NCBI GenBank assembly: GCA_022829145.1
Contig: CM040758.1
Span: forward strand, 10,841,628-10,905,627
Source of the DNA: Albula goreensis
Lineage: Eukaryota; Chordata; Actinopteri; Albuliformes; Albulidae
Length of the DNA: 64,000 nt
Direction: 5' to 3'
Below, piece by piece: positions 1 through 13,000 of the stretch (positions are counted from its first letter, which is position 1; every line of letters begins with the position of its first letter). The position numbers and the translations under genes are program-made. Under the pieces are notes generated by a model. It did no database searches. It saw only the letters and a program-made list of their open reading frames with translations, and was not told where the DNA came from.

Positions 1-3000
1 TAGCTGTGTGTTTTTTTACCTTATATTATGCTAACATTCATCAGAATGAAATTGTTAGCTCACAGAGTGAACCCAACTCCAATGAGAACAGTGAGTGTTT
101 TACAGGCAAGTCCTCCTGTCACAATTGGGTTTGTTAGGGTGGGTAATCTGGTGTGAAGCAGCGTGAGACATGCTAAAAATAGCCCTTGCTTATCCGTCCT
201 GTGCCATTTGCTAAAAGCCCTGTTTAGAAGACTGGGAACTGGACTCAACCAAGCCATGGCATTCCTCTCCACAACAATAAAAATAGATATTAATGCAAAT
301 ATTAATATACCTGACATTTGTGTTGAGGGTTAACCAAGGTGAAAAAACCCAGGCCTCAGTGCATAGTACTACCATGTATTTGTTCCATCAAACTACATTG
401 TTGCACTAAACTTGCTGATTAAGAGAGCTTATTAGTGAAATCAGCTTGTGCAAGGGAGAGAACAAATAAATGGTGGTACTTCTACTTTCTGAATCTGGGG
501 TTTTACACCTCTCAAAGATAAAAACAACCTTTTCAAGTAAGTGTCTGACGTAATTGAAAAAAGGGGAACAAAGTGGAAGATCAGACTAAATCATGTTTGA
601 TCAAAGTTTATGTGAGATCCAAGGTTCAAAGTCTTGCTCGTAAAGCATTTCTTATAAATCAGCGTTATTTGCACTAGGTAGGGTGACTAGTATGGAGTAG
701 AATTTTAAAAGAAAAGAGAGGAAACAGGGCTTTCAACTACAAGAGGGTTGGAATCTTACGTGGGAGTCACTGTGTTTGCATTCACCAGCAACAAGCTTAG
801 TTTTTGGGTCAATCAATCACTATATAAATGATTGTATTGTGAATGATAAACTGTTAATAAGGATGAAGGCTGTCTGCTATGGAAAATATGCACAGTAATC
901 TAAAGAGAGGTAAATGCATGTATCTCTACTGTGCCTTCAAAAAGATGATAGATGAAAGTCACTCTATGGCCTTAGCGACATTTGAAATCCTTCTTAGGTC
1001 CTAACCATAAAAAGTGATAAACTCTCTGGAATTGATTAATCTGAAAAACATGAAGGTTTAGTGCCTCAGGTCATGACCACCCACAGGCTGTGTTACCCAT
1101 GATCCTTAGTGCTGATAGTTCTCTAAATAAGTCTTTTCCAAGCAGTGGGGTGGGATCATTGAGGAGCATCATTGAGGAGTTGAGATCAGTCATGCTACAA
1201 ATAAATAGCTTATACACACTTTCCATAAGCATGTACACCACTCTGCAACTAAACATTGCACTAATAACATGCACAGGAAAGTGCTACCGTTACAGTATAT
1301 GCACGATTGTTTGGACACATTGAAAACGTTGCATTTCATTTTCAATGTTATGTGTGCTAGGCTAAATTGTAAGTAGAAGTGATTCACAGAAACCTCATTT
1401 GCTCATGAAGTGGACAGTAGACTTGGAAAATCTGGAACTACTGCACTATTTAGTCCTTTATAACATTTCACATGGCTCTGATATGACACAAGGCTGTGTT
1501 TTGCAAAAGTGTGGCAAATCTGTCAACTGTCACTTTCTGGGGAACCATGATGTGGCGTGGAGTCACTGAACCATAAAAATGACAACTGTGGGTCTGACTC
1601 CCATCCAGGCCACAGCTGTTGTACCCCTGCACAAGATCATTTGCTTCAGGAGACATCCACCTGAACAAAATGTTTACTGTTGCCAACCCTAGACCTGGAG
1701 CACATCTATGTCTACTGATTTTTGTTCCAGCCAATGTCTTCATTGATTCAGTTAGTTTAAAATCAGTTTGTTACATTTTCTTTGTCTTTAAACTTCTCAT
1801 CTCCCTTAAATGGTTTTTAGTCTCCATGACCAGGTCTCCATACTTGTAGCAGTCAGGGTTTCAACTTTGGGTCTATCAATTTATTAATAAATTTGCCAGT
1901 AATGTGAATATGACTATTCTTCTTGTTTGTGAACTATGCTTAGGTGCAAGCATTGGACTAAATTGTCAGCTATTTAATATTAAAATGGTCCATTGTTATA
2001 AGCTCCTGAACAAGACAAAAATACTAATGTAGTTCAAATCTGAGGAGGCATGTCACTGTAGAATTCAGAAAGGTGCTAAAATATTCAGCTGTGATAAACG
2101 CATTGGTATGGTCTGCTTTAGATAAGTCAAGACAAAAATATAATGTAGTAATGCCATGTGGCCAAACCTGCCCTGTCTAATGGTAGCAGAGTGTGCATGG
2201 CTGCGGGTGACAGTGTCTTTGTGATAGGACAGTGGCAGAATAATGGTCTCAGTGTGGAGATGGTGCAAGGCCTCAGTTCTGTCACATTACATAAACGCAA
2301 CGAGAGCGAGGGTCAGTCTGTCAGGCTTAGCCAAGGCTCACCAACACTGCCTGCTTTGTCCCAGGGTGAGAAAGCACATCTCTGTCCTTCTCAGTGGCAG
2401 CCTCAAGGTTGTGTGTGTGTGTGAGAGTATGCATGTGAATGTGTGTGGGAATGTGTGTCTGTGTTTGTGTGAGTGTTTGTCCAGTCAGGGCATACTGTCA
2501 TGTCATGTATCTCATGGTCTCTGAAGCATATCATGTGACTGTCTTTACACACCAAACACAACACATCTTGTTCTGTCTGCTCAGCTAATGAGCATCATTG
2601 TGGTCTCAAAAGTGAGATGAACATTCATTGCCATTTTGCCATTTCAAAACAATACACAAAAATGACATGGAGTGGACGATGCTAATATAGGACAACAGGC
2701 CTAACATTTTTGTTTTGTGAGGAGGAAATATCTCATTATATGAACTATTCTGATCACCATGTCAATGTTTTTACCCAGATATTTGAATAGAACAGGGAAG
2801 CTGATCTAAAGCCAGTCCAGAGTAGATCTGTACCTTCAGATCAAATACACTGAACTGAAATATATATTTTAGTACATGTGTATTAGATGTGTGTTGAATC
2901 CATGTGTTACGTTTACACCATACATTCTCTAGTCACACATTCTGTAAGCAATGAGTTAGTTCATCTAGGAGAAATGTAGGCCCATAGTAGGTCTACTAAA

Positions 3001-3081
3001 GATTATTAAGAGTATTATTTAGAGGACCCACAACCTCAAAGATTGTTAATCAATCAAAAAATTAAATTAACACTGCTGTAC
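1..3081 (-). other. DCHS2 first intron (partial), no gene seen
   Basis: Sequence downstream of the DCHS2 first-exon donor, continuing past the left edge. No coding exon with convincing splice sites or family similarity was seen. A GT-rich simple stretch lies at about 2410-2475. Confidence 0.6.
2410..2475. repeat. GT-rich imperfect simple repeat
   Basis: Interrupted (GT)n with TGTGAGTG-like variants inside the DCHS2 intron. No coding meaning is assigned. Confidence 0.7.
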
Positions 3082-4839
3082 CTGAAGAAAGCAGGTCCCT
3101 ATGGGCGTGTGTTCAGGAAGTGACACGTTATACAGCTGTTTCTCAAAAACAGGCTCGTTGTCGTTGACATCCTCTACGTAGACTGTGATGGACGCAGTGG
3201 AGGACAAGGATGGGGTTCCTTCATCAACAGCAACAACCAAAAATTGAATTTCAGCCTCTCTCTCGTGATCTAGACCCACCGCAGTGGTTATGAGACCAGA
3301 CTTGGGGTCAATGTTGATCAGATGATCTTGATCGGACTCGGCGATTGAGTAATGCACGATGGAGTTGAGGCCTTCGTCCATGTCTCTAGCATGGACCTGC
3401 AGAATTGAGCTCCCCTGAGAGGTATCCTCCGAGATGGTTAACGTGTACTCATCCTTTTCAAAACTAGGTGGGGAATCGTTCAAGTCAGTGACCTTGATCA
3501 CAAAAGTGTGCTCACTCCAAAGAGGAGGAGTCCCGAAGTCAGAGGCCACGATCCTCAGGGCGTAGAGGTCTGCAACCTCCCTGTCCAGCTCACCATCCAC
3601 ACACAGCGAATAGAGGAATTCGTCCATGGGTTTCAGCATGAATTTCCCATCCCCACCCTCAAGTGAGACATTGACCATATCAGCCTCTCCAAGATCAGGG
3701 TCTGACACTGATATCCTGGCCACATACTCTCCCAAAGCAGCACCCTCAGAGACCTCTGCCTGCCCAGACTCACTCAGGAACATGATGTTGATGGTGGGGC
3801 TGTTGTCATTGATGTCTCTGACTTTTACCGCCACCAGTGTGCTGCTGTATTCAGGGGGTTGACCATTATCTGCTGCCCTGATGATGAGCTCATGGAAAGG
3901 CTGTGTCTCGAAGTCCAGCGGTTTGTTCAAGCGAATTATCCCAGTGTTCCTGTCGATGACAAAGAGCTCGTTTGGGTCGCTCTGGCGGCGGTTTATCTCA
4001 TAGGTAACCCGTCCGTTCTCTCCGAGGTCCACGTCTGTGGCGTAAACCCGACAGACCGGCGAAGATAGTGGTGCGTTTTCCCACACCAGGGCATGATATT
4101 CGCTTTGGTTGAATACTGGAGCGTTGTCGTTTTCATCCAGGACATTGACTTGCACCTGGAGCTTCCCTGTCTTCTGTGGAAGGCCTCCATCGAAAGCCTC
4201 GACTGTAAAATCATAAAAATCCCTTACCTCTCTGTCCAAACGGTCCGAGAGCACGAGATCTAGATTTAACAAATTTGCTCTTCCACTGCGATATTCCACC
4301 TTGAACAACTCGCCAATTGTGCTGTCGGTGATGCGGTATCCCTGAGTTCCATATTCACCTTCATCCTGGTCATGGGCACCTTCGAGCTCAAACCTAGTGC
4401 CAGGAGGGCTTTGCTCTGAAATATTTAACTGCACTGTTTCCCTGCTAAAGACTGGAGAGTGGTCATTCACATCTGTGACCACAATATTTACTTTGATCAT
4501 CTCACCAGTTAAGGTGGCTGCCACAAAGTCATACTTATCTCTGCTCTCCCGGTCCAGAACCACAGCAGTAGTTATTATACCAGTATCTCCATCTATCTCC
4601 AGGTCTTTGAAAACATATGATTCTCTGCTCTCTGATATGAAAAACCCACTGCTTGGAATGTCTTCAGGTAGTCCAGCCCTTATGTCACCAACAATTGTAC
4701 CAGCTGGCAGACCCTCTTCAATAGCGAGACTAAGATTGTACACCTGTGCAGCAGACCGGCTACACAGCAGCGATGCTGCAATTAGTTGAAGTATCATGGA
4801 AGTAACCGCACGGCTACGGTGCGTTCTTTTCGACCACAT
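3082..4839 (-). CDS. dchs2: Dachsous-type cadherin, first coding exon (DCHS2-like, partial)
   Basis: First coding exon of a large protocadherin acting at the cell surface in Fat/Dachsous adhesion and planar polarity. The exon runs from an ATG at 4839 to a donor after 3082 (cag|gtacag) and encodes 586 in-frame residues. A signal peptide occupies about residues 1-31. It is followed by five complete cadherin repeats (about 32-131, 132-243, 244-350, 351-460, 461-565) and the start of a sixth. Each repeat ends in a calcium-binding linker such as DVNDHSPVF, DENDNAPVF, DINDNSP, DLNDSPPSF or DVNDNEPVF, and LDRE or DxD motifs recur. The frame is open upstream to about 5013 but has no ATG there, so the methionine before the signal peptide is chosen. 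The remaining exons lie beyond the left edge. The Dachsous type is inferred from the repeats; DCHS2 rather than DCHS1 is inferred from the neighbouring PLRG1. Confidence 0.85.
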
Positions 4840-6601
4840 TTTACAGCATCCGCATAATTTTAGTGCATAACGTCCACTCTGATGGCTAATGCTAATAATA
4901 ATAATAATTATGCAGAAAGAGGAGACACACTCACGTTTCCGCCCGCCGTTTCTGGAAAACAAGACAGGCAAAGGAAATTCTGAGCATTGCTGCACGCGCG
5001 GCAACTTAGCCAAAGTCCATTCTCCAACACGAACAGCTCAATTCCAAAGCTCATATTTTTTCCGGTTCTTCATTCTAAGTCTCTCGGGATTTATTTATTT
5101 GCCTGTTGTTTTCCCATAGGGAGATGACTTCTGCATCAACTGCACGTGGTCATTTCAGAGTCCGTCATAAGAAGCAGACTAAGCGCTAAAGCCACTAGCC
5201 TGAAGCAGAAGCTCAATTTCCCCTCTGTCACTTCGGTCCTGCACTGTGTAGGCTGCCAGCAAAAGCTGTTTGAGCGTCACGTGATGTGTGAGATAAACTT
5301 CACACATTGAGAACAATCTGCGCAAGTACTTAAGAACTTCAGAGCATGTTTTCTCTCAACGCGTGCTTCACAAATACTTTTGAGGTGCATTTCATAGTTG
5401 GGTAATCTCTAAAAGTTCGATCGTTCTCACTGATCTGTTTTTCCCAACAGAGAAAATATGATGAATTTCATACAATGATCACTATGGCAAAACAAACAAA
5501 GATGTTTTAATTTTGAGAATGACACATCTGCTTTTCGATTTCACGAGTGAGTTATCATGATTTATAAATGCTCTTTCGTGGTTAAAAAGCAAAAATGCAT
5601 TTCGGTTAAATAGTTCTTTATACATAATGGAATGGAACCTTTACGGTACTCTGTTAGCCATTAATTTGTTATAGCGTTTTTTATTCATTATATTATTATT
5701 ATTTATTCTGTGCTGTATGTTAATACATTTGAACACAAAAATCAGATGAGTTGGGTGCCATTTGTTATGAACTCCCTTCACAGCGCAGTATGGGACACTG
5801 CCTTCAGAATTGCACTGCAAGAGACCCTCTATCGGTCTCTAGGGAAACGCTAATTACATTTAAAGTGATTCACATAATTGTAAAATATTTTATGCACTCA
5901 GTTACTGAGTATCACTGTAATTCTACAGTATGTTTGCCTTATTCTTGCATTTACCAGAGACACAAATTTTGAAAAGTCACAATGGAAAAGTGAAGTGAAA
6001 TGGAAGTGAAATTGTGGACAAATAGGGTGAAAGACCTAGAGCAGACCAAATGATTAAAGGTCCTGACGATATAGCGTTGCTGCTAACATTAGTAGTTACT
6101 TGTCGCCCTCTTTTGGTGAACTTGTAATGTCAACATTATTTAAGTAACACTGCATTGGTTTTGGTTCCCTTTTTAAGGTAAGCTTTTTCATTCCGTGTTG
6201 TGGTGAGGTTCAGTATATATTATACAGTTTATGTAGCACATCTGTTTATTTCTAATATTCTTCTCCTGTGCCAATTTCTACCACAGTATGGAGTGGTACT
6301 GGAGTGTGTTGTTTAACAAATACACCTTGCGTTCTATGCTATCTAATGGACAGGTTAATTGGTAATGCATGAGCAGGTGTGCATTATCTCATTGCCTCAA
6401 GAACCGGTAACCTGGCAACAGGTGAAACCAGAGATTCATCCCTGTGGATCAAGCATATTCCCATTCGCGTGAGAAGACGCATTGTTGGAAGCTCAAACCT
6501 CTCGGTCGAATTACAGTTATCCGAAGGATATTCATTTTCCCTCATCACATATTTCGTCTATATAAACACCTACCTCCTTTTTTTTTACTCGGGAAGGGAC
6601 A
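4840..6601. other. Head-to-head intergenic spacer between DCHS2 and the TIR gene
   Basis: This 1.76 kb spacer separates the DCHS2 start (minus) from the TIR gene start (plus), so it should hold both promoters. No coding exon is evident. A TATA-like box sits near the right end at 6561-6566. A weak CTCF-like match lies near 6102-6117. Confidence 0.5.
6561..6566 (+). promoter_or_regulatory. TATA box of the TIR/trefoil gene
   Basis: TATAAA 41 bp upstream of the ATG at 6602. If used, transcription would start near 6590, giving a leader of only about 10-15 nt. Confidence 0.45.
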
Positions 6602-9600
6602 ATGGCGCCTCACGTAATGTTATCCTACCAATGGGACGACCAGGCTCTGGTGAAAAGGGTGTACGACCGCCTAACAGAGGCTGGTTTACCGGTGTGGATG
6701 GACATCGAAGGAGGAGTGACAGGCAATATTAATGATGCGTGAGTACAAGTAACATCGAGCTCCAAAATTGGCGCCAGCAGAGAAAATTGTTCAGTGTCGC
6801 TTATGGTTAATTCGGTGTTCGGTTTTAGGTATGCTGCCATGCATCAGTACAGCTGTCTGCATACCATTAAATAATAGCTGAAGATGTGAAGTGGTTCAGA
6901 CAAAATTGGATGATGCGTCCTGGTAGAAGGAAAGCCTACAGGAAAACATGGTGTGTGGGTTGCTATGTGAGCTTTGTTGCCCTCCATGACCAGAGTTGCC
7001 CTAAGGTTACTGTGGCCCTGCAGACCTGGGGTTAAGCATCTCTTCCCAGAAACTACTACTACTGTTTATTACACTGTTGAATCAGTACTGGAAGCTGAAA
7101 ACATGCTAAAACATTATTCCAACAAATTCACACCGTGAGGCCTAGCAAAACACATTTTACTTACCCAGTTTTCTGTCTTCACACTGAGAAATGGCTTGAG
7201 AAAGATCCCTTATTGCCCAGTAGGCATTTGGGCCCTCCAGGATCAGAGCTGAGTAGCCTAGCAGACACTGTGTTCCTCCAGCACTGATGCTATGATGCTG
7301 TCTGTGTTGACAGGATGGCGGCAGGAGTGGAGGAGGCCGCAGTGATCTGCCCCTTCATGACCCCAGCCTATCAGGCCTCTCGCAGTGGCAAGAAGGAGTT
7401 GAGTTACGCAGACACGCGGGGGGTTACCATCGTCCCTGTGATGGTGACGAAGAACTGGGAGGCCAGCGAGTGGCTGGGCCTGATCACAGCCGGTCTGCTC
7501 TGGATAGACTTCAGGTGAGACTCACCTATGCCAGGCCTCAGCAGGTAGAGCACACATGTCATTTACAAACAGGGTAAAGAGAGATATTGGTATAGAATTT
7601 ATGAATTAAACAAATGAATTGTGTTTTAGCCAAAATTCCACAACTGGTTCTGACCCATGAAACTAGTGCAGTTGAGTTATCTGTGTAATCAACTATGTTA
7701 CTTGATCAATTAAGTGCTGAGTGACAACTGGTTAGGTGTATCAAAAGGAATTACAATTTAACTTGGCAAAGCAGGTTAGTAATAAGTGAGTGCCTGTAGG
7801 CTTGTCATAATTAAATAATAATCACAGCTGGATGGACTACCTACTCAGTCATGCTTTAAAAACAAAAAGCCAGAAAGTTTACCCAAAAAGGCACTGTACT
7901 TTTGAAAATGTTTTTACAGAAAATTATAGGTTAACAAATTTTCAGAAGACTTCCTTCTTATCTAGAGGCACAAAATGATTTCCAGTTTAGTCAACAGAGG
8001 GCAGTGTTCACTAAAGAAAGACTGATGAACTCCTGGTTTAGAGTATGTAATGTACGTAATCTAAGAGAAATTAAATGTAAGCAAAAATAGGTTTAACAGA
8101 AGACATAGCCAGAAACTGGAGTGAAAAGTCAAAATATGCATCTGCTCTAGATAACGAAATGCGTTTATGAAACTGATGACACACTTGAAAGATTGCATCT
8201 AATGTGTGTTTCTAATCGACTGTTCCATTCAATATTAATTTGAATATTTTAATGAAAAAATTTGAATTAAAAATCAAGTCAGAATTGACATTCACATCTC
8301 ATGCATGTAGACTTGTCACAGATTCTCAGAAGATTATGCCCATGTTTGACTAAACTAGATTATTCGATTGCCAATAGTTTAACTGATTTAGCTAAATACT
8401 CAGGGCAGCCTTTCTTTAATGTAAAACCTTATCCAGAAATGCAGAGAAGAGCGAGGACCATTTTGAAAAGTGCATGAAGTCCCTGGAGGATGAGATAATG
8501 TTCAATGTGGGGAACCTGGTCCATGTCGAGGCTCCATCCCTTGATGTGAATGACAGGCCAATGGAAAAACCTGCTGTGAAGAGGAAACCAGGGAGAGGAT
8601 TCCGCCACGCTGTCACAGGTCTTTACCTCTGGGAATCAGGTAAATACCTGGGGTTTACTCACCTAATTAGTACCTGTGGCACAAACATACAATGCTGTTG
8701 TGCTGAGATGCCTAGATATATAGAGGGCAAGGGAAGTGACTTGTTGCACATTTTTTTTTTTTTTAACTCATGTTTACTTTGAAACTTGAATTTATCTTGC
8801 ATGACGATAGCTTTTTTTAATGCAAGCACACAATCAAATATTTCCTCACAGTCTTAAACTTACACATAAGTAATGGGTATACAAGTATAGACAAAAATAA
8901 AATTTTACATTGCCTCAAACTGTAAATTCACCTCTACATTGTACCAGGTCCACGTTAGCTGTTTTACAATGAAAGTTGCCTCACTTATCAGTTTCGCTCG
9001 AACAAGTCAGGACAGCCCACTTCGATGGAATGTGTTGTAGTAATTAACCAATGGTCACTTACGACTTCTGCTAACCGTAAAGCTTAAGGATCAGCATGTC
9101 AAATGAGGACAGATCCTCTCCAAGATATCTGTAGTCACCAGTCACTAAATCATTATTCAGGCACACACATTTCTGAAACTGAGGCTAACCTAAAAAGTCT
9201 GTCAAAGAATTTCTGCTGTTTCCAAAGGAGAGCAGAAATTCCACCCGGCCAGTGATGTCAGAAACTCAGTGGAACTCCACAACTCCCCAGGAGACAATGG
9301 CTACTGGGAGGAGATAAAAGGAAACAGCTGCAAGCACTACAGGAACGCTGTCACCAGCGGCTATCTCGGTAAATCACGCCACTCACAGTTCTGTTAAACA
9401 TGCCACATTTTCCATTTTATTTACAATATGAAGGTCTCACATCCTTAAGGAAAGGTGGTTTGTGTGTTCTGCAGGTTTTGACCCCAATGGCAGTTACACT
9501 TACACAAAGGCTGTGCCATGTGGGGCAGAAGAGTGGCTACTGATGGTGGATCAGACTGACCACAGTCCAGAGAGGGCTGTGGTGATAAAGCACAAACACT

Positions 9601-9683
9601 CCCAAAGTTTTCTTGCAGTGCATAATGGGAAAATAGCTGGACTGAAACTGTATGATGAAAACTGCAAATGGTTTTTAGAGTAA
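6602..9683 (+). CDS. Uncharacterised TIR-domain protein with beta-trefoil-like C-terminus
   Basis: Five coding exons (6602-6738, 7314-7514, 8437-8639, 9228-9368, 9475-9683) join in frame to 296 residues. Residues about 4-135 form a TIR domain. Visible parts are the first strand HVMLSYQWDD, a WMDIEGGVTG segment at the BB-loop position, a hydrophobic AAVICPFMTPAY strand, Glu74 in GKKELSYA (aligned with the catalytic glutamate of NADase TIRs such as SARM1), and IVPVMV. There is no signal peptide or membrane segment, so it should be cytosolic. Residues about 160-296 contain repeated motifs: FRHAVTGLYL, YRNAVTSGYLGF, and SFLAVHNGKIAGLKLYDENC near the end. These resemble lobes of a fascin- or ricin-like beta-trefoil. 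The TIR call is strong and the trefoil call is an inference. It does not look like a TLR or an adaptor such as MYD88. NADase, signalling or scaffold activity is untested. I do not recognise a gene name. Confidence 0.85.
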
Positions 9684-9935
9684 TCTGTCAACTTGCATTT
9701 ATATATGTGAGACAGAGCTGTACCTCTTATACAAGTTTCCTATGACAATGTTACCATGGTTACACTTGACAAAAGCTTTCTGCTGAATGGTTGGGACAAT
9801 CGTGGTCTTAAGTATTTGCAAATGGATATAAAATTGTTCATGAATCTTGGGTCATTTGTGTTTCTGCTTTAGGGTGGTGGCATCAATTTGAATGTGATTG
9901 TTAAAAAAACATTTTTGAAAGATGTATACAAAATG

Positions 9936-9941
9936 TTTATT
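9936..9941 (-). other. plrg1: Poly(A) signal of PLRG1
   Basis: AATAAA on the minus strand, 76 bp past the PLRG1 stop. It lies inside the 3' UTR of the opposing TIR gene. Confidence 0.55.
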
Positions 9942-9951
9942 CATGATACAC

Positions 9952-9957
9952 AATAAA
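9952..9957 (+). other. Poly(A) signal of the TIR/trefoil gene
   Basis: AATAAA 269 bp after the stop codon, placing the transcript end at about 9970. It lies past the PLRG1 signal on the other strand. Confidence 0.6.
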
Positions 9958-10016
9958 AGATGACTGGTGTGATTTCCAATTTCAAATGAAAAAAGGAAAA
10001 CAATTCTTGTTCCTCT

Positions 10017-13000
10017 CTAGTATCTCTTCCTTTTGACGATCTCAGCCTTCCAGTTAACTGGGTGGGATTCTTCAGTCTGAAAAATTATTAGAATTGGTCA
10101 AAAATAGTCTTCACAGGTTGCAGAGAACCTCACTATTCATTCAGCAATGTATTACAGAGAACTGCTTCCATAAAATAACCCACTGTATAAATAGATGCCA
10201 TGCACAAAAAGTTGCCCTGGACATTAGAATCCACTGAACGCTAAAATGTGCATAAACTCAGATGTCCATAATTGTGATTAATTGACCCTGTCAGATGAGG
10301 TATGTATGATCGGGCCTCTAAAATTAATTACAAAATTCACAGAACATTGTTTGAAATAGGGATACAAGTGAAATCTGTGGGTAGGTAATCTGATAGCATG
10401 CAATGCGGTTATGTAAACAACTGAAGTTGATGGCTACAATAGCAGAGGTAAATGAGCGTATAAGGGGGCGTTACCGCGGTGTCGTCCTCTCTGTACACTT
10501 TGATGGTCTTGTCAGCCTCAGCGGTGATCAGCCTGCTCTCGGAATGGTCGAACATGCAGGCAAAGATCCCCGACTCACTGTCCAGCGAGCCGGGCTGCAC
10601 GGCCGCGTGGATCCTCTGGAAGTTGTAGCCAGTCCTCCAGTCCCACATGTGGATGGTGCCGTTATCAGCTGTGGAGGAACACAGACATCCCCGGTGAGAG
10701 CAGAATCACGAATCCCATACGGCACGCAAAAGTAAAGAGTTCATCTGACTGTCCTTTCCCTTACGAACAGAATTTTCCTCCTACAAACCCTTGTATCAAT
10801 CCTTGCAATCTGATTTTATCCAAGATGGGCTAAAGTAGGTGCAAGCTTCTACTCTACTCTGGCACTAAAACTCTTTAATCAACTAATCAAGCCATGACTG
10901 GTTAAATAAGGTAATTTAGCACTAGGCAAGAGCAAAAGACTGCACCTTCCCCTACACTACTAATAGACTAGAAAGCAAACTAAAAGACAATGCAACTGCA
11001 AACTATTTAAAGCAGTTCATCTGTAAAACCTTAAGTCCATTACCTCCAGAGACCAGCACTCCGTCAGAATTGACCGCCAGCGTGTTGATGATGGCGTTGT
11101 GTCCGGAGAGATTCTGGATGAAGCTCCCCTCAGGGAATTTCCACTGCTTAATGTTGTCTGGAGAGCCAGAGGCAAATGTGTACCTGTGACAGGAAGGGAC
11201 TCAATAATCAGTTAAAAAGGATGGTGCTGTCATAAAGGAATTCCCTTCCCTCTCATAGTCACTCTCTTTGGTTCTGGTAATGATCAAATAGGCTAGTCTC
11301 AGAAACCAGGCCAGCCTGCTTTAAATGCTTAGCACAGTGTTTCCTGCAGCAGCTTGACCGCTGCATCAGGGTCCCCCCTCACTACCACTCATCACCTCTA
11401 TGCATTTATCTGGGGGCAGTTTCCCCCGAAAACCAGGGAGTAAAAATGGCTGGGCCTTCAACTACAGTAAAGGTCATAATCTTGGGGTCACTTCCTGCTC
11501 TCTGTAGGTCCTCAGAGGGAGAGGAAATGACTCACTGTCTGGGGTGCAGAACCACAGCCCTGACAGACTTCTTGTGATTGGTCAGTGTGGCTCGGGTCTT
11601 TCCCGCAATGAGGTCCCACATTCTGATGGTGGTGTCGTGACTGCCTGTGACAAAGAAAAAGAGCTAACTCAGGACCAATCATTTACAAATGAGCTGCTTA
11701 GCACACAGTTTGCCACAGCTTAGTTTATACACTGCATTTCTGATAGGGCATCAGTATAACAAGCATCAATTTCTTGGCATGGGCTGCATGGCAGCTTATG
11801 GATGCACTCAAGACTTCTGAGGGTGGATTATTTTGTTTACAAACAAATTACAGAAGAACTACTAAACTTCCTGGCTCTGACTAGCCTTCTTAAACAGCGG
11901 TGTCCCATTCAAGATACTGATCAGTCTGGAGTAGTGACTGACCACTGCCTTATTACCAAAGATGGCTGGCATTATGCCACAGGTCAGGCTAAGGGAAGGT
12001 GTGGATCTGCTTACCTGTGATGATCTGGGGCTCTGCGGCTTGACATCTGACTGTAGCCACGGTGTTTGTGTGCCCGGACAGTGTGTGCACATTGGCTTTG
12101 GTCCTGATATCCCACACCTGGGCACACAGGTACAAAACACAGTTAGATTTGCAGGTCCTCCTTTCCAGCACATGGCACACATTGGCTATCTACTTCTCTC
12201 AAAATACTGAAATGCTACAACAGAACCTTTCAACTACTTTCTACAGTATGGCAGGGCACTTGGGGTTTGTCTGTGGTAGGATGGTGATGTTTTATGCAGT
12301 ATAGCAATGTGAGCGGAGGGTTCTGCGCTATCAAAAATGTAGCAAATTTAACCAAAGGTTTTTTTTTTTTTTTTTTTTTACCAAAAAATGGTTTTGATAA
12401 AGATCCATTCAGGATCAAAACCCACCATGTACTAAATTTCATACGCTGAGAGCATCTGATAAAGATGACATTATGAATTACATATTATAACCTACCTGTA
12501 ACAATAAAGCCCAAATTTGCAACATAATGTAGATATCATAGCAGGTACAACAAGTACAACATTATCTTTAAGTGATAACTGGATATAAATGCATAGTGTT
12601 GTTACAGAAGACTCACCCTGGCAGTGGAATCTCTGCTGCATGTCACCAGCACATCAATGGTTGGATGTAGGTCCAAGCCATACACAGCGCTTAAGTGTCC
12701 ATGGTAATGCCTGATAACCTGACAGAAACAAAAAAACATCAGGAATCAAACACATAATAATTGAAAAAATCACTTAAAACAGTAACTACAACACATCCTA
12801 AGATATAAAACAAAAAACAGCATTAGAAATCCCAAGATTCCTTAATACATAAAACACATTACACATCCTACTCATGCCGATACCAGAGAAGCATGCAGAA
12901 AACCCTGCTGCAGGGATACTATGTGAAAGCGTACCTTGTTGTACTCGAGGTCCCAGCACTTGACCTGCTTGTCCTCCCCGCAGGAGAAGAGATAGGGGCT

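Noticed and set aside
4840..5013. Open frame upstream of the DCHS2 ATG
   Set aside because: It begins at a TTG and has no methionine. The downstream ATG gives a proper signal peptide.
6379..6732. 117-codon plus-strand frame over the TIR first exon
   Set aside because: Different frame from the TIR protein, with no domain. The TIR frame is supported by splice phase and homology.
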